Position numbers and translations under genes: made by a program | Notes under the pieces: generated by a model | What the model was told of the DNA's origin: nothing | The model's input: only the letters and a program-made list of their open reading frames with translations | Database searches by the model: none | Part shown: positions 54,442 to 63,550 of the stretch, in pieces | Layout: the number at the start of each line of letters is the position of its first letter | Position numbering within the stretch: the first letter of the stretch is position 1 | Assembly: GCF_001556865.1 (NCBI RefSeq) | Contig: NZ_LSJY01000169.1 | Location: 67,519-131,518, forward strand | Reading direction: 5' to 3' | Origin: Sphingobium sp. CCH11-B1 | GTDB lineage: Bacteria; Pseudomonadota; Alphaproteobacteria; Sphingomonadales; Sphingomonadaceae | Length of the DNA stretch: 64,000 nucleotides

Positions 54442-56108
54442 CAGTCCGTCCGAAAACGCCGGATTGGATAGTCATTCGGTCGAGCGGGCCAAGTCGGTTT
54501 GCGATTTATGGTGATTTTCGGGGCAAGAGCGCGAGAGGGTGCCCTGATGGGCCGTATCAGGCAATGTAACGTGATGTAGTGGCATCGATGGCGGACGCTG
54601 CGCCATTTCAGGCCCGCACAGCGCCTAGCAGGGCCGGGATGCCGAGGATGTTGATGGCCCGCCTGAGATTATAGGCGAGCGCTGTCAGGCTGAACTCGGC
54701 ATTGACGTTGGCCAGGCCCCGCATCAGGAACGCGCCCTGGTTCATCCACTGCTTTATGGTGCCAAAGGGATGCTCGACCGTCTCGCGCCGCCGGTCGGTA
54801 ATGTCGGGCCGTGCGGCAAGACGTTCCGCCATGCGCTCAAGCACGGCCTCGCCTTCCCATCGGTCGATGCTTCGCCGTGTGCCGGACGCGCATTGGGGTT
54901 TGAGCGCACAGGTCCCGCAGGCCCGCATGTTTGCGTAACGGATCGTGACATGCCCGTTCGGCTTTTGTGAACGCGTATAGGGATCGAGGCGTTGTCCGCC
55001 GGGGCAGGTGTAGCAATCCTCGTCGGCGTCGTACCGAAACTCGCTCTTCGCGAAATAGCCCTCATTGATGCCGGGGCCGCGTTGCGGGCGCACGACATAG
55101 GGAACGACGCCGACATCCTCGCAGGTGGCGATATCTTCCCCTTTGTAATAACCCTTGTCGGCAACAGCATCGATCTGCTCGACGCCCAGTATCTCGCGTG
55201 CGGCGCTGGCCGTCTGCGCCAGAAAGCCCAGATCACTGCCCGAGTTGGTGACATATTGTTCGACGATGAGCTTGTGCCTGGCATCGACCGCGACCTGCGC
55301 ATTGTAACCCACGCCGACCTTGGGGCTGGTTGCCATCCCACGTGCGTCGGGGTCGGTAAGCGACAATTGGCTTTCTCCACTCGCGACAAGATCGGCCAGC
55401 ATCGCACTGTGCAGTTCACGCCGTTTCCGCATCCGTGCAATCTTTGCCTCCAGCGCCGCTGCACGGCGGGCCGCACCTTCTGCTTCGGCTTCGGCCCTAT
55501 CGGCAAGATCAAGGCGGGCCAGATACTCTTCGATCCGCTCGTCCGCGAGCTTGATCCATCCGGCCAGCTTCTGACGCGTGAAGTTGCGCTTGCGGCTGTT
55601 CACCGCCTTGAGCCGCGTACCGTCCACCGCCACCAACTCGCGCCCGAACAGGTCGAGGCGGCGGCACAGCAGTACGAAGGATCGGAACAGCGGCTTGAAC
55701 GCGGCGCGGTTCGTTTTGCGGAAGTCAGCGATCGTGCGGAAATCAGGGCGCAGCCCGCCAAGCAGCCAGATTACTTCAAGGTTGCGTGCCGTCTCGGCCG
55801 CCAGGCACCGGCTCGACCGGACGCGATTGAGATAGCCATAGAGATACAGCTTCAGCAGATCGGCCGAATCATAACCGGGGCGGCCGGTGCGCTTGGGCCG
55901 CGAGCGGTCAAAGCCAAGCTCGCCAAGATCCAGATCATCGATGAACGCAGCGATGAAGCGTACCGGGTTGTCCGCCGAAACATCGTCATTGACCGAGGCT
56001 GGCAGCAGCAGCATCTGATCGCGCGAATGTCCTTCGATGTAGCCCATGCCCGATCATACCAAACCCGCAACAACCCGGGAATCCGCTACGGAGTTTTCGG
56101 ACAGACTG
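54442..56108 (-). mobile_element. IS1182-like insertion sequence, complete
   Basis: Ends are 20-bp inverted repeats: CAGTCCGTCCGAAAACGCCG at 54442-54461 and the complement of a copy at 56089-56108 that differs at 2 of 20 positions. The bases ATGT occur directly outside both ends (54438-54441 and 56109-56112), a 4-bp target duplication. One transposase gene fills the element, so this is probably a recent, intact insertion. Confidence 0.88.
54608..56047 (-). CDS. IS1182-family transposase
   Basis: 479 residues with an N-terminal transposase region (G-R-P-G-Y-D, L-L-K-L-Y-L-Y-G-Y-L-N-R), a DDE core (A-V-D-G-T-R with Asp; A-V-A-D-K-G-Y-Y with Asp; E-H-P-F-G-T-I-K with Glu) and a four-cysteine patch before the last acidic residue. 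Full length for the family and unbroken, so probably active. It ends with the usual N-L-R-R-A-I-N motif. Confidence 0.92.
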   Translation of the reverse strand: MGYIEGHSRDQMLLLPASVNDDVSADNPVRFIAAFIDDLDLGELGFDRSRPKRTGRPGYDSADLLKLYLYGYLNRVRSSRCLAAETARNLEVIWLLGGLRPDFRTIADFRKTNRAAFKPLFRSFVLLCRRLDLFGRELVAVDGTRLKAVNSRKRNFTRQKLAGWIKLADERIEEYLARLDLADRAEAEAEGAARRAAALEAKIARMRKRRELHSAMLADLVASGESQLSLTDPDARGMATSPKVGVGYNAQVAVDARHKLIVEQYVTNSGSDLGFLAQTASAAREILGVEQIDAVADKGYYKGEDIATCEDVGVVPYVVRPQRGPGINEGYFAKSEFRYDADEDCYTCPGGQRLDPYTRSQKPNGHVTIRYANMRACGTCALKPQCASGTRRSIDRWEGEAVLERMAERLAARPDITDRRRETVEHPFGTIKQWMNQGAFLMRGLANVNAEFSLTALAYNLRRAINILGIPALLGAVRA

Positions 56109-56228
56109 ATGTGATTGTCGGTCGGGTTGGAGCGGATCGCTCGTGTCGTTTCACTTGCAGCCGCTAGCGACACCTTGATTTTACGGTGTCGGCAGACATA
56201 GATTTGAGGCTCACAAGAGGCTTGCATC

Positions 56229-56654
56229 ATGGCAGACGAGGCGAATATCCGAAATGGGCAGTGCCATTGTGGCGCAGTCCGCTTTGAGGCGACGCTCAGT
56301 GATAGCCTCAATACAATCCGCCGTTGCACTTGCTCCTATTGTCGAATGCGAGGTGCGGTCGTTGTCTCGGCGCAGATGGGCGGGATCAGATTTCTTCAGG
56401 GTGAAGGCACCCTAACAAGTTATCGTTTCAATACGGAATCAGCCCAGCACTTCTTCTGCTCTCGTTGCGGAATCTATACTCACCATCAGCGCCGATCCAA
56501 TCAGAACCAGTATGGGGTGAACGTAGCCTGTTTGGATGGAATAAGCCCCTTCGATTTCTTCGAAGTGCCCGTCTTAGACGGTGTAAATCACCCGAACGAC
56601 ACTGGCGGGCATACGCGCCAGGTAGGCACGCTTCGCTATATACCTGCACAATAG
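56229..56654 (+). CDS. GFA/CENP-V family zinc protein
   Basis: 141 residues with the zinc pattern of glutathione-dependent formaldehyde-activating enzymes: Cys12-x-Cys14-G, Cys33-x-Cys35-x-x-Cys38, and Cys77-x-x-Cys80-G. Close to the usual family length. Members bind glutathione-adducts, but many have no proven substrate, so only the fold is secure. The IS element inserted 120 bp upstream. Confidence 0.85.
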   Translation: MADEANIRNGQCHCGAVRFEATLSDSLNTIRRCTCSYCRMRGAVVVSAQMGGIRFLQGEGTLTSYRFNTESAQHFFCSRCGIYTHHQRRSNQNQYGVNVACLDGISPFDFFEVPVLDGVNHPNDTGGHTRQVGTLRYIPAQ

Positions 56655-56708
56655 GTTGGGCCAACGAATAGCGGTTTGTCTACATTTCGGTGCCCAACGA
56701 AAATCAGT

Positions 56709-57497
56709 TTATTGCGGCTGCCGATAAGGCAGCGCCGCGATACGACTGACCAGTGATCGAGGCAGAGCCCTACTGGCCATATAAGTAAGCCGGTTGCTCA
56801 GCCCCGGTATGGTGAAGGGTTGCCGATAAATTAGAGCCTTGACCGCGTGTGCGGCGCACCGATCGACATCCATCAAGCCCATCTTTCCCCACCTCAGATC
56901 GCTAAGGGCAGCCATGCCGGTGTCGATGCCGCCTGGTACAAATGATCCAACGCTGACCCCCGTGCCGGCAAGCTCGGCGGAAACCCCACGTACAAGGGTG
57001 CTAACATAGGCCTTGGACGCGCCATAGACCGCTTGGAATGGCACAGATGTTTCACCCCCTAAGCTTGAAACCGCGATGATCGATGTTTCAGAGGGGCGCT
57101 GCCTGAATATCGTAACGAGGCGGGCCAGTAGGTCGGTGAACCCAAGTATGTTTGTCTCAATTACCTCGGCGTAGGCAGCGGCCCGATCTACATCGAATGA
57201 GCCGACGCTGGTCAGCCCAGCAGCTAACAAAGCCGCGTTCACCTCAAGGTCTGCAACCTTGGCCGCGATTTTCTTCCGACCCTCGTTTTCACGTTGATCG
57301 GCGACAACGATCTCGCAAGCGACATCGAACCGCTCGCCAATTTCGGCCTGTAACTGTAACAAGCTATCTAGTCGTCGACCAACTATCAGCGGCTTGGCTT
57401 GGTATGATTCCGCTAAGCGGAGGGCAGACGCTCTGCCCAGGCCGGTTGAGGCACCAGTTACCAGCACCCACGAGTTGTTAATCGGCAACGGCGTCAT
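56709..57497 (-). CDS. Short-chain dehydrogenase/reductase (SDR)
   Basis: 262 residues. NAD(P)-binding T-G-A-S-T-G-L-G near the N-terminus, an S-S-L-G serine strand and Y-G-A-S-K (catalytic Tyr/Lys) are all present. A P-G-G-I-D-T strand follows. Classical SDR length; substrate not evident. Basic G-R-R after strand 2 suggests NADPH. The 213 bp to pncB (57498-57710) show no gene I can support. Confidence 0.88.
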   Translation of the reverse strand: MTPLPINNSWVLVTGASTGLGRASALRLAESYQAKPLIVGRRLDSLLQLQAEIGERFDVACEIVVADQRENEGRKKIAAKVADLEVNAALLAAGLTSVGSFDVDRAAAYAEVIETNILGFTDLLARLVTIFRQRPSETSIIAVSSLGGETSVPFQAVYGASKAYVSTLVRGVSAELAGTGVSVGSFVPGGIDTGMAALSDLRWGKMGLMDVDRCAAHAVKALIYRQPFTIPGLSNRLTYMASRALPRSLVSRIAALPYRQPQ

Positions 57498-57710
57498 GCT
57501 TTCTCATAGCCGCCCGTCTGCCTGGTTGCCAGCCTGCTCGACATTCGCATTCCTTCTGTGGCGTGGCGGGGGTCTGCCGCCAGCGGGATCACCACGTCCA
57601 GCCATTTGCCATGTCCGAAAATCAGGCGATAACCGCCGCCCGCCTGTGAATGTCGCCGGGAGTTATGCGCGGGTTCTGCCCTCCAGCTCGGCGGCAACCG
57701 CCCCGAGCGG

Positions 57711-59015
57711 TCATACGCGGACCGGCTGCACGCCGCGATCCGCCTCTCCGAAAACGCGAAGGTAGCGCTCGATCTCCTTCGGCTCGCCAGTGGCCTTTGC
57801 GGGATTGTCGGAGAGCTTGACTGCCGGGCGGCCGTTGGCGCTGACGACCTTGCAGACTAGCGAGATCGGCGCGAGGCCGGCGCCACCGTCGGGATCGCAG
57901 TCGCGGAAGTCGTTGGTCAGGTTGGTGCCCCATCCAAAGCTCGTGCGCACACGTCCGTGAAAATATCGATAGGTAGCCTCGATCGAATCGACGTCCATGC
58001 CGTCCGAAAAAATCAATAGCTTCCTGCGCGGATCTCGGCCCCGTTCGCGCCACCAGTCAAGGATCTGCTCGCCGCCCGCGATCGGCGGAGCGCTGTCGGG
58101 GCGGAAACCGGTCCAGTCTGCAACCCATTCAGGCGCGTTGCGCAGGAACGCGGTGGTGCCGAACGCATCGGGCAAGGCAATCAGCAGATTACCATCATAA
58201 GCTTGCCGCCATTCGTCAAGCACGCGATAGGGCGCTGTGGCCAGCGCGCCATCGTTCTCTGCCAGTGCGGCGGCGACCATCGGCAGTTCGTGCGCGTTGG
58301 TGCCGATCGCCTCGAGATCGCTGTCCATCGCCAGCAAGACGTTCGAAGTCCCAATGAAGCGGTCGCCCAACCCTTCCTTGACCGCTTCGACGCACCAACG
58401 CTGCCATAGGAAGCCGTGTCTTCGACGCGTGCCGAAGTCGGAAAGAACCAGATCGGGCAGATGCCGGAGTCGCTCGACCTTGTCCCACATCTTCGCCTTG
58501 GCGCGGGCGTAGAGGATATCGAGCGCAAAGCGATCTTTGCCGGCCATGGCCGCGCGGGCGCGTAGCTCGTTGATGATCGAAAGCGCCGGGATCTCCCACA
58601 TCGTGGTGTGCGTCCATGGCCCGGCGAAGTGCAGCTCGAACTGGCCGTCGACGACGCGCAGCTCATATTCGGGGAGTCGGAAATCCTTGAGCCAGGCGAG
58701 GAATTCGGGGTCGAACATCCGCGCATTGCCATAGAAGCTGTTGCCGGCGAGCCAAATCAGCTCCTTCTTGCCCAGCCGCAGCGTGCGCGCATGATCGAGC
58801 TGCGCGCGCAGCTCGCCTTCGTCGATCACCTCGGCGAGGCGGACCGAGCGGGTGCGGTTGATCAGCGCGAAGGTCGCCTGGGTGTCGCGGTGGAGCCGCC
58901 AGATCAGCTGGAGCATCAGCAACTTGTAGAAATCGGTGTCGAGCAGGCTGCGCACGATCGGGTCGAGCCGCCAGCCATGGTTGTAGGTGCGCGTGGCAAT
59001 ATCGGTATAGACCAT
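57711..59015 (-). CDS. pncB: Nicotinate phosphoribosyltransferase
   Basis: 434 residues. Makes nicotinate mononucleotide from nicotinate and PRPP in NAD salvage. Recognisable blocks are D-T-D-F-Y-K near the N-terminus, [14 protein letters not shown] and the G-T-N-A-H-E loop that holds the phosphorylated histidine in the family. The ATG at 59015 lies 17 bp after the regulator gene's stop, so both are in one transcript. An open frame continues upstream to 59687 but is a shadow of the regulator. Confidence 0.93.
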   Translation of the reverse strand: MVYTDIATRTYNHGWRLDPIVRSLLDTDFYKLLMLQLIWRLHRDTQATFALINRTRSVRLAEVIDEGELRAQLDHARTLRLGKKELIWLAGNSFYGNARMFDPEFLAWLKDFRLPEYELRVVDGQFELHFAGPWTHTTMWEIPALSIINELRARAAMAGKDRFALDILYARAKAKMWDKVERLRHLPDLVLSDFGTRRRHGFLWQRWCVEAVKEGLGDRFIGTSNVLLAMDSDLEAIGTNAHELPMVAAALAENDGALATAPYRVLDEWRQAYDGNLLIALPDAFGTTAFLRNAPEWVADWTGFRPDSAPPIAGGEQILDWWRERGRDPRRKLLIFSDGMDVDSIEATYRYFHGRVRTSFGWGTNLTNDFRDCDPDGGAGLAPISLVCKVVSANGRPAVKLSDNPAKATGEPKEIERYLRVFGEADRGVQPVRV

Positions 59016-59032
59016 CAATGGCTCCGGGCTGG

Positions 59033-59743
59033 TCAGCGGGCGCTGCCGAGCGTGAACAGTTCGGCGGGGCGATGCGATGCCTCGTCCTCGCGCATGCCCG
59101 TCGCCACCAGTCGGCCCCGATCGAGCATTCGGCGGCGAAAGGCGGGCTTGTTGAGCGGCGTGCCGAGCACCGCCTCGTGCACGTCCTGGAGCGCGCGCAG
59201 CGTGAAGCGCGGGGGCAGGAACGCGAAGGCCAGGTCCGAATAGTCGATCTTGCCGCGCAGCCGATCGCGAGCGAGCGCCAGGATCGCCTGGTGATCGAAG
59301 GCCAAAGGAAGCGCCGCCTGGTCCTCGCCGATCGCCGCCAACCTCTCGCCTTCGAGCGCCGCGACCGCGACCCGGCCCGCGCGCACGGCCGCATTCATCT
59401 GATCCTCGCGGAGCAATGCCAGATAGGCGATGGTGATCACGCGCATGCGCGGATCGCGATCGACGGCGCCGAAACTGTAGAGCTGCTCGAGATGGGCGCC
59501 GTCGAAACCCACCTTGTCGCGGAGCAGCCGCGCGGCGGCGACGTCGAGGCTCTCGTCGATCGCGACGAATCCGCCGGGCAATGCCCAGTGCCCCGCCTGC
59601 GGCGGCTGGTCGCGCCGCACCAGCAACGCCGACAGCCGCTGGCGGTGCAGGCCAAGCAGCACGAGATCGACGGTGACCGAGGGGCAATCGTACGCCGTCG
59701 GATCATAGTCGCTGAGAAATTCGCTATCGCCACTTATATTCAT
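59033..59743 (-). CDS. nrtR: NrtR-like Nudix-domain transcription regulator
   Basis: 236 residues: a Nudix domain followed by a winged-helix (about 155-225), the NrtR layout. NrtR proteins bind ADP-ribose and repress NAD-salvage genes. The Nudix box G-G-F-V-A-I-D-E-S has lost the R-E-x-x-E-E core (it reads A-R-L-L-R-D-K-V-G), so it should bind but not cut its ligand, as in other NrtR regulators. Its place between pncB and divergent pncA fits. Confidence 0.87.
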   Translation of the reverse strand: MNISGDSEFLSDYDPTAYDCPSVTVDLVLLGLHRQRLSALLVRRDQPPQAGHWALPGGFVAIDESLDVAAARLLRDKVGFDGAHLEQLYSFGAVDRDPRMRVITIAYLALLREDQMNAAVRAGRVAVAALEGERLAAIGEDQAALPLAFDHQAILALARDRLRGKIDYSDLAFAFLPPRFTLRALQDVHEAVLGTPLNKPAFRRRMLDRGRLVATGMREDEASHRPAELFTLGSAR

Positions 59744-59805
59744 GATGCGCTTTACTTATATGCAATATGGGTTTATGTCAAGCCTGATTCATGGGAGATG
59801 CGACT
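59744..59805. promoter_or_regulatory. Divergent control region between nrtR-pncB and pncA
   Basis: A 62-bp AT-rich stretch. It holds an imperfect palindrome around 59754-59772 (ACTTATA and TATGGGT arms), which could be the regulator's operator. Both promoters must lie here. Confidence 0.35.
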
Positions 59806-60399
59806 ATGCAACGCTTCGTCGTCGTGGTGGATACACAGGCCGATTTCATGTGCGCGGACGGGGCGCTGCCGGTCGCCGGAGCCGAGGCGCTGATCGCCCC
59901 GATGCAGCGCTGGCTCGCATTGCTCCGGCCGGCGGAAACTGCCGGGGTGCTTTTCACCTTCGACACCCATTCGGCCGAGGCCTATCCCGCCTCTGCCGAG
60001 GCCGAACAGTTTCCCCTTCACTGCGTGCACAGCACGCCGGGCTGGGCAAACATGCTCGATTCCAATGTCGTCAATGCGGCGATTCCGGTCTACCGGCTCG
60101 AGAAAGGCGTGTTCGACATGTGGGCCGAGGCCGATATCGCGATCGAGGCGGTCGCCACGGGCGAGACCGTGGCGCGCGACGCCTTCTTCGCGGCGCTGAT
60201 AGCGCGCGGCGTGCGCGAGGTGGCGGTGATCGGCGTCGCTGCCGACTATTGCGTGCGCTGGGCGATCGAGGGATTTGTGGCGCGCGCCTTCGCGGTCGAG
60301 CTGCCGGCGGGCCTGACCCGCGGGATCGCGCGGCAGATTGAGCAAGTCGTTGCCGAGGATTTCGCGAATGCGCCGCTGCGGCTGGAGACGGCGGCATGA
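59806..60399 (+). CDS. pncA: Nicotinamidase (isochorismatase-like cysteine hydrolase)
   Basis: 197 residues from the ATG at 59806, preceded by GGGAG at about 9 bases; an ATG at 59791 is possible. Catalytic set: Asp9 (V-D-T-Q-A-D-F), Lys100 (L-E-K-G-V-F-D) and Cys149 (A-A-D-Y-C). Asp53 and His55 (F-D-T-H) fit the metal site of nicotinamidases. It converts nicotinamide to nicotinate, the substrate of the pncB product encoded next door. Confidence 0.9.
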   Translation: MQRFVVVVDTQADFMCADGALPVAGAEALIAPMQRWLALLRPAETAGVLFTFDTHSAEAYPASAEAEQFPLHCVHSTPGWANMLDSNVVNAAIPVYRLEKGVFDMWAEADIAIEAVATGETVARDAFFAALIARGVREVAVIGVAADYCVRWAIEGFVARAFAVELPAGLTRGIARQIEQVVAEDFANAPLRLETAA

Positions 60400-61379
60400 T
60401 CGTCCTGTGGCGCGTATCGAACCATTGCAATCTGGCGTGCCCGTTCTGCGCGTACGACAAGCGCCTGGGCCTGCCGCGCGAGGAAGCCGATCCGGCCAGG
60501 GTCGCGCGGTTCATCGACCTGCTCGGCGCCTGGCGCGGTGCGACAGGGCAGCCCGTGCTGCTCAGCTGGCTCGGCGGCGAGCCCCTGTTGTGGGCACCAC
60601 GCACGGAACTGGACGCACGTGCCGCCGAACAGGGTGTCGATCTCAGCCTGACCACCAACGGCACCCGCCTGGGTGCGCCGCAGGTCCGCGCAGAACTGGT
60701 ACGGTGCTACAGCGAGGTGACGATCAGCATCGATGGCATGGCCGATTTCCACGATGCCATGCGCGGCTGGCGCGGCGCATTCGCCAAGCTCGCGCAGACG
60801 GTGCCCGCGCTGGTGGCCGAACGCGACGCGGCGGGCGCGGGGCTCAAGGTCCGGGTCAATGTCGTGCTGATGCGCGACAATATTGCGGGCTTCGCCTCGC
60901 TATGCCGCATGCTCGCCGACTGGGGAGTCGACGAGATCAGCTTCAATCAGCTGGGCGGGCGCGACCGGCCCGAATTCTATCCCAGCCATGGCCTGAGCTC
61001 TGATGACGTTGCGCGCCTTGCGGACGAAGTGCCGCGGCTGCGCTCCGAGCTCCGCCAGGTGGGGACGACCTTGGTAGGTGGTGCTGCCTATCTCGAACGG
61101 TTCGCGGATAGCGTGGCGGGGCGGGCGCTTCCCATAACCGATTGCCGGGTCGCGGAGACCTTCCTGTTTATCGACGAGGCGGGCCGGGTCGCGCCGTGCA
61201 GCTTCGCGCCCGAGCATTTCGAGATCACGGTAGACGGTCTACAAAGCCCCGCCGATCTCGATGCCTTGCCGCAGCGCCTGCGATCGCATCAGAGCGGGAA
61301 CGCGCACCGCGACTGCGCCGATTGCCCGAGCACCCAGCAATTCGCCAAATTCGAACCGCTGGCGGCGCAGGTCGTCTGA
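60396..61379 (+). CDS. Radical SAM protein coupled to pncA
   Basis: 327 residues. The cluster motif is C-N-L-A-C-P-F-C (Cys11, Cys15, Cys18), followed by a G-G-E-P SAM-binding strand. The C-terminal third carries further cysteines (D-C-R-V, A-P-C-S-F, D-C-A-D-C) as in SPASM-type auxiliary cluster regions. The ATG overlaps the pncA stop (ATGA), so the genes are co-translated. Its chemistry is unknown; location suggests a link with nicotinamide/NAD metabolism, or activation of a partner enzyme. Confidence 0.88.
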   Translation: MIVLWRVSNHCNLACPFCAYDKRLGLPREEADPARVARFIDLLGAWRGATGQPVLLSWLGGEPLLWAPRTELDARAAEQGVDLSLTTNGTRLGAPQVRAELVRCYSEVTISIDGMADFHDAMRGWRGAFAKLAQTVPALVAERDAAGAGLKVRVNVVLMRDNIAGFASLCRMLADWGVDEISFNQLGGRDRPEFYPSHGLSSDDVARLADEVPRLRSELRQVGTTLVGGAAYLERFADSVAGRALPITDCRVAETFLFIDEAGRVAPCSFAPEHFEITVDGLQSPADLDALPQRLRSHQSGNAHRDCADCPSTQQFAKFEPLAAQVV

Positions 61380-61676
61380 GGCGGCGTGCGCTCGATTCAG
61401 CCTTCGCTCCCAATCCATAGCGGATCGTCACACTGCCAGAGGATCGAGATCGTCTCGAGAAGCCCCGTAGGATCCGCGACGAACAGCAGGAATAGCAATT
61501 AGATCGCCAGGCGACGTTGGATGGCGACAGACGGGTGAATCGCGCCGTGGCGGCGTCCTCCACGTAGTCCTGCTGTAGGATATTATTGCAATCCTGCCCT
61601 GCCAAGTCGGTCTGGTTGCCCCAGCTAGGTACAGTCGTTCTGCTCTTGATGACCTACTTGCATCCGTGCCTGCGGG

Positions 61677-61937
61677 TCAATTTTTCTCTACGCAAAAATA
61701 GGCATAAAGCGATTTTCTGGCCCGAAGCGTCAGCTGAACAAAGTGACGGCGACCATCATTGGGATCGCTTACCTTTACCAGCAGCCTCGCCTCGCAAAGC
61801 TTGTTGAAGATACGAAGCGCGGTACTGGGCGTGGCGGTGGAGGAACGGCATAATGTGTTGACCGCGATCTTTACACCTTCGGCTTCCTGGATGAACACCT
61901 CGATCAACATCTCCCAGGGCTGAGGATCAGCGTGCAA
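61677..61937 (-). pseudogene. 5'-truncated MarR-like winged-helix regulator
   Basis: The 86 codons cover only the winged-helix end of a MarR-like protein (T-A-L-R-I-F-N-K-L then D-P-N-D-G-R-R, the wing). The coding sequence runs straight into the left end of the IS21 element at about 61933, and the only available start is a TTG there. The upstream half is missing, so insertion of the element probably cut the gene. The 297 bp between the radical SAM gene and this remnant show no supported gene. Confidence 0.65.
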
Positions 61938-62035
61938 TAGGCACCCCCTTCGTGGGGTGATCGGCGTGCAAAAAGGACCCCTTCATCCCGGGGATTTAGT
62001 CGGCCGACTGGTTTTGATCAGTTGGCGAGAACGGG

Positions 62036-63550
62036 ATGTTGATCGTGGAGACAGTGGTTCGGATTCGGCGTGAGCATGCAGCGGGTAAGGCGATCAAGGC
62101 GATCGCTCGTGACCTTCGTTTGTCGCGGAAGGTCGTCCGCAAAGCGATCCGGTCGCCGGAGGCGGCGTTCAACTATCAGCGCAAAGTCCAGCCGCTGCCG
62201 CGGATCGGTCCTTATCAGGATCGTCTCGATGCGCTGCTTGAGGAGAACGAAGGTCGCGGCCGCCGCGATCGGCTACGGATGACGCGTATCCATGACCTGC
62301 TGGTGCGCGAGGGGTTCGATGGATCCTATGATGCGGTGCGCCGCTATGCGGCGCGCTGGCGTGCTGCGCGGCGGAAGGATGCTGGCGAAGGCGCACCGGC
62401 GTTCATCCCGATGACCTTCCAGCCGGGTGAGGCCTACCAGTTCGACTGGAGCCACGAGGATGTGGAGATCGCCGGCAAGCCGATGCGGGTGAAGGTGGCG
62501 CATATGCGTCTCTGCGACTCGCGCGCACCCTATGTCCGGGCCTATCCGCGCGAGGGCCAGGAGATGCTGTTCGATGCCCATGCCCGGGCGTTCGCGTTCT
62601 TCGGCGGTGTGCCGCGACGCGGTATCTACGATAATATGAAGACGGCGGTGACGGCCGTGTTCACCGGCAAGGAGCGTGTGTTCAACCGCCGCTTCCTGAT
62701 CATGGCCGATCATTACATGGTCGAGCCGACCGCCTGCTCGCCGGCGGCGGGATGGGAGAAGGGCCAGGTCGAGCAGCAGGTCCAGACGATCCGAGGCCGC
62801 TTCTTCCAGCCGCGGCTTCGGTTCGCCAGCCTGGCCGAGCTCAACGGGTGGCTGGAGGCGGAGTGCCGACGCTGGGCCGAGCATCATGCCCATCCCGAAC
62901 GCGGGGATATTACCGTCGCCGAGGCGCTGGATATGGAGCGACCGGCCCTGCAGCCGATCCTGGCACCGTTCGACGGCTTCCATGAGAGCGAGCATGCCGT
63001 CACCGGCACCTGCCTCATCAGCTTCGATCGCAACCGCTACTCGGTCATGTCGACGGCCGCACGCCGGACCGTTCAGGTGCGCTCCTATGCCGATCGCATC
63101 GTCATACGCTGCGGCGATGCGATCGTCGGGGAGCATGAGCGCCACTTCGGTCGGAACCGCACGATATACGATCCCTGGCATTATCTGCCGGTCCTCGCGC
63201 ACAAGCCCGGCGCGCTGCGTAACGGCGCACCGTTCCAGGACTGGGATCTGCCGCCCGCCCTGCACCGATTACGGCGAAGGCTCGGCACCGGGGACGAGGC
63301 CGATCGCAGGTTCGTGCGGGTCCTCTCGGCGGTGCTCACCGATGGCCTGGAGCCGGTAGAGGCTGCCGTGCGCGAAGCGTTGGCGAACGGAACGGCCAGC
63401 GACGAGCTGATCCTCAACATCCTCTCCCGGCGCCGCGAGCCGGCGACACCCCACAGCATCGTCACTTCGGAAGACCGGATGCTGCAGCATCCTCCGCTCG
63501 CCGACTGTGCCCGCTATGATCTGCTGCGAGGCTATGATGCAGCGGCATGA
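62036..63550 (+). CDS. istA: IS21-family transposase IstA
   Basis: 504 residues. N-terminal helix-turn-helix (I-K-A-I-A-R-D-L-R-L-S-R-K-V-V), then an rve/DDE core with Asp137 (F-D-W-S-H), Asp199 (I-Y-D-N-M-K) and Glu246 (G-Q-V-E-Q-Q-V). Intact and of normal length, so it probably works with IstB. Confidence 0.93.
   Translation: MLIVETVVRIRREHAAGKAIKAIARDLRLSRKVVRKAIRSPEAAFNYQRKVQPLPRIGPYQDRLDALLEENEGRGRRDRLRMTRIHDLLVREGFDGSYDAVRRYAARWRAARRKDAGEGAPAFIPMTFQPGEAYQFDWSHEDVEIAGKPMRVKVAHMRLCDSRAPYVRAYPREGQEMLFDAHARAFAFFGGVPRRGIYDNMKTAVTAVFTGKERVFNRRFLIMADHYMVEPTACSPAAGWEKGQVEQQVQTIRGRFFQPRLRFASLAELNGWLEAECRRWAEHHAHPERGDITVAEALDMERPALQPILAPFDGFHESEHAVTGTCLISFDRNRYSVMSTAARRTVQVRSYADRIVIRCGDAIVGEHERHFGRNRTIYDPWHYLPVLAHKPGALRNGAPFQDWDLPPALHRLRRRLGTGDEADRRFVRVLSAVLTDGLEPVEAAVREALANGTASDELILNILSRRREPATPHSIVTSEDRMLQHPPLADCARYDLLRGYDAAA

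Noticed and set aside
54992..56167. 391-codon open frame on the plus strand
   Set aside because: It is antisense to the IS1182 transposase and crosses the right inverted repeat, so it cannot be a gene of the element.
59016..59687. N-terminal extension of pncB
   Set aside because: The frame is open but its translation is low-complexity Arg/Ala and overlaps the NrtR-like gene; the family start fits the ATG at 59015.
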